Source: an uncultured Clostridia bacterium (lineage in GTDB: Bacteria > Bacillota > Clostridia > Christensenellales > UBA3700). From it: DNA of 48,008 bases. The notes below the pieces were generated by a model that was not told the origin of the DNA, ran no database searches, and worked only from the letters and a program-made list of their open reading frames with translations. This document shows positions 43,841 to 48,008 of this stretch, piece after piece; position 1 is the stretch's first letter; each line of letters opens with the position of its first letter. The DNA is taken from NCBI GenBank assembly GCA_947246685.1, contig CAMXSN010000010.1, positions 1 to 48,008 on the forward strand, written 5' to 3'. Position numbers and translations under genes: made by a program.

Positions 43841-43972
43841 ATGGATTCGCACAGTAGAAATTTCAATATTTTTTCTCACGATACAATAATCGACGATTGT
43901 GTTGATTTTTGTCACAATTCTCAGGATACAATTTTTTTAATATACGGAGGCAACGATGAGACCGTTTTTTGA
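43841..43972 (+). CDS. Possible 43-aa leader peptide overlapping the start of prs
   Basis: An ATG at 43841 follows GTGAGG with 5-6 bp spacing and opens 43 codons that end at a TGA, 17 bp inside prs in another frame. The peptide (MDSHSRNFNIFSHDTIIDD and onward) has no run of one amino acid that would suggest attenuation. It includes two Cys and several His and Asp residues. Its stop lies close to the prs ribosome site ACGGAGG, so ribosomes ending here could help start prs. Coding status is unproven. Confidence 0.3.
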   Translation: MDSHSRNFNIFSHDTIIDDCVDFCHNSQDTIFLIYGGNDETVF

Positions 43973-45155
43973 GTCTATATTCAGTTTTGAAAAAGACTCC
44001 TCCAATATGGCGCTTATTGCATTGGAAGGAGCGGAAGAGCTGGGCAAAAAAGTTGACAGTTATTTGGTGAACTGGTACAACAACGAGGCAAAGGCAAGCG
44101 GGAAGAAATTTTTTAAGGATACTTTCCTTGTTGGCAACAAATGTCCGAGATTTACCACCGGCGACGGTAAGGGACTTATCAACGACAGCATAAGAGGCAA
44201 GGATTTGTTCATTATCTGCGACGTCGGCAATTATTCTATAGAATATAATATGTTTGGCACGCCTAACAGGATGTCGCCCGACGACCATTATTCGGATTTG
44301 AAGAGAATAATTTGCGCGTGCGCGGGTATTGCAAATAAAATCACCGTTATTATGCCGTTGCTTTACGGCGGAAGACAGCACAGAAGAGTGGCGAGAGAAT
44401 CTCTTGATTGCGCTCAAATGCTCAGAGAACTCGAATTTATGGGCGTAAAAGATATCATTACTTTCGACGCGCACGATCCGAGAGTGCAAAACTCCGTTCC
44501 TATAATGGGATTTGACAACTTTATGCCTACTTATCAGATATTGAAGGCAATGCTCAAGACTTTCCCAGAGATCAATATGAAAAAAGACAACTTTATGATT
44601 GTCAGCCCGGACGAAGGCGCAATGAGCAGAAATATCTATTATGCTTCGGTGCTTGGCACGGATTTGGGCATGTTTTATAAAAGAAGAGACTACGCCAATG
44701 TGGTCAACGGAAGAAATCCTATCGTCGCGCACGAATATATCGGCAACGACGTAAAAGATAAAGACATTTTCGTGGCGGACGACATAATAGCTACGGGAGA
44801 CAGTATGTTGAAACTATGTACGGAGCTTAAAGCGGCAGGTTGCGGAAGAATATTCCTCTCGGCTACTTACGCTCTGTTTACCGAGGGTCTGGAAAAATTC
44901 CAAAAAGCTTACGACTCCGGATTGTTTACGGCGGTGCTGTCGACGAATTTGACCTACGCAACGCAGGAACTTCTCAAAAAAGATTGGTTCGTGCAGGCTG
45001 ATATGTCAAAGTTTGTCGCTTACATAATCGCCGCTATCGACCAAAACAAATCCGTAGGTCAGTTGCTAGACCCGCACGATAAGATACACGAACTTATCGA
45101 AAAATTTAATGCCGGCAAACCTCAACAGCTGGCAATGGATATCAGCGAGGAGTAA
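43956..45155 (+). CDS. prs: Ribose-phosphate pyrophosphokinase, long form
   Basis: It makes PRPP from ribose-5-phosphate and ATP for nucleotide, His and Trp synthesis. The 399 residues include MPLLYGGRQHRRVARES, FDAHDPRVQN (the ATP/metal histidine region), SPDEGAMSRN, and the PRPP loop VADDIIATGDSM around D275-S283. The usual form is ~315 residues. This one has an extended N-terminal half and C-terminus, as in a separate long subgroup seen in Clostridia and Bacteroidetes. ACGGAGG precedes the ATG. The next gene starts one base after its stop. Confidence 0.93.
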   Translation: MRPFFESIFSFEKDSSNMALIALEGAEELGKKVDSYLVNWYNNEAKASGKKFFKDTFLVGNKCPRFTTGDGKGLINDSIRGKDLFIICDVGNYSIEYNMFGTPNRMSPDDHYSDLKRIICACAGIANKITVIMPLLYGGRQHRRVARESLDCAQMLRELEFMGVKDIITFDAHDPRVQNSVPIMGFDNFMPTYQILKAMLKTFPEINMKKDNFMIVSPDEGAMSRNIYYASVLGTDLGMFYKRRDYANVVNGRNPIVAHEYIGNDVKDKDIFVADDIIATGDSMLKLCTELKAAGCGRIFLSATYALFTEGLEKFQKAYDSGLFTAVLSTNLTYATQELLKKDWFVQADMSKFVAYIIAAIDQNKSVGQLLDPHDKIHELIEKFNAGKPQQLAMDISEE

Positions 45156-45156
45156 A

Positions 45157-45813
45157 ATGAACATTGAATGGCTGGGGCACTCGTGCTTTAAGTTGACAGA
45201 ATCGACAGGCACGACGATAGTAGCCGACCCCTTTGAAAAATCTATCGTAGGATATGAGATGAACAGAACGGACGCGGACGTTGTCACGTGTTCGCACCAG
45301 CACAAAGACCACAACGCAGTCGTCAACGTGCAAGGAGAGCCGCAGGTGCTTAGCGAATGCGGTTTCTGGGAAATCAAAGGAGTGGACGTGTCCTCTATGC
45401 TTTCTTACCACGACGATAAGGCGGGTAAGAAGAGAGGCGAAAACCGCATTTTCAAATTTCGTATGGACGGCGTAGAGCTTTGTCATATGGGCGACGTGGG
45501 GGAGGAGTGCACAGTGCATCTCGCCGAAGGAATAGGTACGGTCAACGTGCTTATGATTCCGGTAGGAGGCAATTACACTATCGATGCCAAACAAGCCAAA
45601 GAATACGTAGATTTTATAATGCCGGATATCGTTATTCCCATGCATTTCAAGACGCCGAAAAGTCAGGTGGACATTGATAAATTGGACGAGTTTTTGGATC
45701 TGTTCGAGCAAGAGCAGATTTGCGAAATCGACGGACAGAGTATGGAAGTCGACAGAGCGTGTTGCGGAGGAGACTCGACGAAGGTCATTGTTTTCAAAGA
45801 CGACGTTTTTTAA
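45157..45813 (+). CDS. MBL-fold metal-dependent hydrolase
   Basis: This metallo-beta-lactamase-fold protein of 218 residues resembles the UlaG/UPF0173 group. The first metal motif is SHQHKDH with H47, H49, D51 and H52. Further ligand regions are ELCHMGDVGEE and VIPMHFKTP. The substrate is unknown. GAGGAG lies within the last codons of prs, and the ATG at 45157 follows one base after that gene's stop, so the two are probably translated together. A longer in-frame start at 45109 lies inside prs and lacks a ribosome site. Confidence 0.88.
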   Translation: MNIEWLGHSCFKLTESTGTTIVADPFEKSIVGYEMNRTDADVVTCSHQHKDHNAVVNVQGEPQVLSECGFWEIKGVDVSSMLSYHDDKAGKKRGENRIFKFRMDGVELCHMGDVGEECTVHLAEGIGTVNVLMIPVGGNYTIDAKQAKEYVDFIMPDIVIPMHFKTPKSQVDIDKLDEFLDLFEQEQICEIDGQSMEVDRACCGGDSTKVIVFKDDVF

Positions 45814-45823
45814 GATTGATATT

Positions 45824-45848
45824 GCAAGAGGCTTTTTTAGCCTCTTGC
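45824..45848. terminator. Hairpin after the MBL gene
   Basis: GCAAGAGGCT and AGCCTCTTGC make a perfect 10-bp stem with a T5 loop. No T-tract follows directly, so termination strength is uncertain. Confidence 0.55.
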
Positions 45849-45941
45849 GCAAGAGATCTTTTCGGTATAAAAACTTACTTTCAGTAAAAAATTTAATTAC
45901 TTACAATTTCACAAATTTTATTATCAACGTTATAGACATAT

Positions 45942-45947
45942 TATAAT
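45942..45947 (+). promoter_or_regulatory. Likely -10 box of the rho promoter
   Basis: A consensus TATAAT in the 199-bp gap before rho; the -35 region is weak (TTATTA at 18-bp spacing). It implies a leader of about 95 nt, which could serve autoregulation. Confidence 0.4.
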
Positions 45948-46047
45948 CATAGAGATTGCGGGACGGTATCGGCGCAATACGAGATCGATTCCGATAAATA
46001 ATCAAAAAGCCGTTTAAGGCTAAAACTATTCATTCAGGGAGTTTTAT

Positions 46048-47808
46048 ATGACAAAGAAAACCTATACTGCGGAAGAACTCAAGGACAAGAGTTATTTTCA
46101 GCTAAGAGACATTGCCAAGAAAAAGGGGATCGAAAACGCGTCTTATCTTTCCGAGCAGAAACTTATCGAGGCTATAACAGCCGACGGAGCGCAGGAAGTA
46201 TCGACGGGAGGAGAATATACTCGCGAAGATTTCAAGAATATGACGATACATACCGTCAGAAAAATAGCGCGCGAAGTCGGTATAAAGTCTCCCACGACAA
46301 AAAAGAAGGATGAAATAATCGAGGAATATTTCGCGCTTGCCGTAAAGGCGCAGGACGGCGACCGCGCGGCGGCAAAACCCGTAGCGAAACGCGGACGTCC
46401 GCCGAAAGAAGAAAACGCTCAGACGGAAAGTTCCGACTCGAATAGCTATTTTCAATATAAGAGCGAGCGAAAAGTTGAAGACAAACCGCGCACCGAGGAA
46501 GATAAGAAAGGAACAAGCATAGAAGATTTCCTCAAAGACGAAGATTGTGAGATGAAGAGCGGTATTTTGGAGATGCTCGACGGCTACGGCTTTTTGCGCG
46601 CAGAGAACTGCGAATGCGGAGACAAAGACGTCTACGTTCCGGGCAGATTGATCAAATACGTTGGTTTGAGAGCGGGAGATTACGTTGTGGGCGTGGCAAA
46701 ACGCAACAGCGACAACAAGCCACCGGCGCTTGTAGCTATCGACAGAGTCAATCCCGATCTGAAATACGATTTGGTATATCAACAGGATGAGCGCGGCAGA
46801 GATATTCCCGGCACAGGGGAATACAAACTTGTAGGATTTGTGGGAAATACGGGCAAAGATCTGTATTCGCTCAAAAAGCGTCCGCATTTTGATTCGCTGA
46901 CGCCGATATTCCCCGACGAAAGATTGAGATTGGAGATCAACACCGCAGAAAAAAGCGTTACGAGAGGCGACTTTGCAATCAGAAGTTTGGACCTTATTGC
47001 GCCCATAGGCAAAGGACAGAGGGCGATGATTGTTTCTCCTCCAAAAGCCGGCAAGACTACCTTGCTCAAAAAGATAGCAAATTCGATTACTACAAATCAC
47101 GACGAAGTGACTTTGTTTGTGCTTCTCGTGGACGAACGACCGGAAGAAGTCACGGATATGAAGAGATCGATCAAAGGCGAGGTGATATACTCTACGTTCG
47201 ACGAAGTACCCGAACATCACTGCAAAGCGTCGGAGATACTTATCGAGAGAGCAAAGCGACTTGTCGAAATGGGCAAAGACGTTGTAATAATGATGGATTC
47301 TTTGACAAGATTGGCAAGAGCGTACAACCTCACAATTCCGCCTACGGGAAGAACTCTTTCCGGCGGTATCGATCCCGGCGCGTTGGCAAGTCCTAAGAAA
47401 TTTTTCGGCGCGGCAAGAAATATCGAGAATGGCGGTTCGCTTACCATTATCGCAACGGCGCTTGTAGATACGGGTAGCAGAATGGACGACGTAATCTACG
47501 AAGAATTCAAGGGCACGGGCAATATGGAAATAACTCTCGACAGAAAGCTTAGCGAAAGAAGAATTTTCCCGGCAATCGATCTCAACAGATCATCTACGAG
47601 AAGAGAGGACTTGTTGCTCACTCAGAAGGAGCTCGAGGGCGTGTGGGCGCTTAGAAAAATGCTGTCGGCAGGCGATTCGCAGGAAACTACCGATCAGTTG
47701 CTTAATATGATGCAGAAGACAAAGAACAACGAGGAATTTATCGAATCTGTTATTACTCAAGTCAAAGTTTTGGAGAAAAACGGTTACAGCATAAAAAATC
47801 TTTTCTAA
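46048..47808 (+). CDS. rho: Transcription termination factor Rho, with duplicated N-terminal domain
   Basis: Rho is a hexameric RNA helicase that ends transcription. The 586 residues contain two tandem SAP-like Rho_N segments (about 6-46 with LKDKSYFQLRDIAKKKGI and 59-95 with FKNMTIHTVRKIAREVGI). A charged linker with the AT-hook-like KRGRPPK (114-120) follows, then the cold-shock RNA-binding domain (GILEMLDGYGFLR). An insertion of about 30 residues precedes RPHFDSLTP. The RecA-type motor has Walker A SPPKAGKT (330-337), VDERPEEVTD and the GGIDPGALASPKKFFGAARN region, all intact. The E. coli protein has 419 residues; the excess is in the N-terminus and the insertion. AGGGAG precedes the ATG. 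Confidence 0.97.
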   Translation: MTKKTYTAEELKDKSYFQLRDIAKKKGIENASYLSEQKLIEAITADGAQEVSTGGEYTREDFKNMTIHTVRKIAREVGIKSPTTKKKDEIIEEYFALAVKAQDGDRAAAKPVAKRGRPPKEENAQTESSDSNSYFQYKSERKVEDKPRTEEDKKGTSIEDFLKDEDCEMKSGILEMLDGYGFLRAENCECGDKDVYVPGRLIKYVGLRAGDYVVGVAKRNSDNKPPALVAIDRVNPDLKYDLVYQQDERGRDIPGTGEYKLVGFVGNTGKDLYSLKKRPHFDSLTPIFPDERLRLEINTAEKSVTRGDFAIRSLDLIAPIGKGQRAMIVSPPKAGKTTLLKKIANSITTNHDEVTLFVLLVDERPEEVTDMKRSIKGEVIYSTFDEVPEHHCKASEILIERAKRLVEMGKDVVIMMDSLTRLARAYNLTIPPTGRTLSGGIDPGALASPKKFFGAARNIENGGSLTIIATALVDTGSRMDDVIYEEFKGTGNMEITLDRKLSERRIFPAIDLNRSSTRREDLLLTQKELEGVWALRKMLSAGDSQETTDQLLNMMQKTKNNEEFIESVITQVKVLEKNGYSIKNLF

Positions 47809-47828
47809 ATATTTGTTAATGTGTCACG

Positions 47829-47864
47829 ACAGGACGGGCGTTAGCGCCTGTCCTGTTTGTTTTT
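47829..47864 (+). terminator. Rho-independent terminator after rho
   Basis: Twelve-nt arms ACAGGACGGGCG and CGCCTGTCCTGT (one G-U) with a TTAG loop are followed by TTGTTTTT. Confidence 0.88.
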
Positions 47865-48008
47865 GCGTCAATTTCCATTTAATAGCGACGGTTTGCATGA
47901 TCGGATATGTTTACTCCTATTATTTCTTAAAGCACAAAATAATACAAAAATGGAAGAAATTTTCAGCGAATAATTACAAAATTCCAAAAAAAGTGTACTT
48001 TTCCTGAC

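Larger units (their letters stand above)
43582..43955. other. 374-bp stretch before prs
   Basis: It contains the ypeB terminator, an AT-rich tract with a 14-nt palindrome ACGCTTAAAAGCGT, a good SigA promoter (43756-43784) and a leader of about 165 nt. The leader holds a possible small gene starting at 43841. Confidence 0.7.

Noticed and set aside
45901..45930. Full SigA promoter for rho with a clear -35
   Set aside because: Only the TATAAT box is convincing. No hexamer near TTGACA lies at 16-18 bp, so only the -10 is listed.
47813..48007. 64-codon frame at the right edge
   Set aside because: It spans the rho terminator, starts without a ribosome site and has no recognisable content.
1..48008. 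tRNA or rRNA genes, phage or transposase genes
   Set aside because: I scanned the intergenic spaces and saw no tRNA-like cloverleaf, rRNA segment or mobile-element protein.

Overview
The window reads as a chromosomal segment of a spore-forming, low-to-moderate GC member of the Firmicutes, class Clostridia. The evidence is direct: a sporulation/germination set (spoIIR, sleB, ypeB), SigA-type promoters often with an extended -10 (TGn), AGGAGG-type ribosome sites, an S-box (SAM) riboswitch before metK, SecA with a C-terminal zinc motif, and the DXP isoprenoid gene ispDF. A gut or mucosal habitat is an inference from the sialic-acid cluster. I cannot name the genus; an uncultured gut Clostridia lineage is the most likely source.

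Layout. 1-1439: the 3' part of an unrecognised membrane-anchored coiled-coil protein with EKIVEK-type repeats. 1440-2026: a non-coding stretch with a possible structured RNA and two copies of an 88-bp palindromic repeat. 2027-6782: fhs, glnS, a small unknown gene and asnA, closely packed. 6824-11506: a DnaQ-like exonuclease with a probable BRCT domain, rsmF, a D-2-hydroxyacid dehydrogenase and a PLP aminotransferase. 11568-16378: a sialic-acid region with a LacX-type epimerase, a GH33 sialidase without a signal peptide, nanE, nanK and nanA. Together these would turn released Neu5Ac into GlcNAc-6-phosphate. 16438-22121: an Mrp/NBP35 Fe-S carrier, a TrmB with an altered motif, a large transglutaminase-like lipoprotein, a His-rich putative metal exporter and a small two-helix membrane protein. 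22205-23582 (minus strand): rqcP and a fused ispDF, divergent from the RNA polymerase genes.

23973-40180: the core information-processing block rpoB-rpoC, riboswitch-metK, recD2, secA-prfB-tsaD. rpoBC stands without the usual rplKAJL genes before it or rpsL/rpsG after it. 40181-40831: a second non-coding stretch with two more copies of the 88-bp repeat. 40832-43581: spoIIR, sleB and ypeB. Both transcription units carry the same forespore-type promoter layout, GTATA-N14-GGCAATA. 43956-47808: a long-form PRPP synthetase, an MBL-fold hydrolase and a Rho factor with a duplicated N-terminal domain and an AT-hook-like motif.

Most of the window is ordinary housekeeping. The parts that deserve a second look are the first gene and the folded stretch behind it, the 88-bp repeat family, the paired forespore promoters, the sialidase without an export signal, the altered TrmB motif, the possible leader peptide before prs, the possible leaderless gene at 21813, and the relic-like 18-codon frame after recD2.
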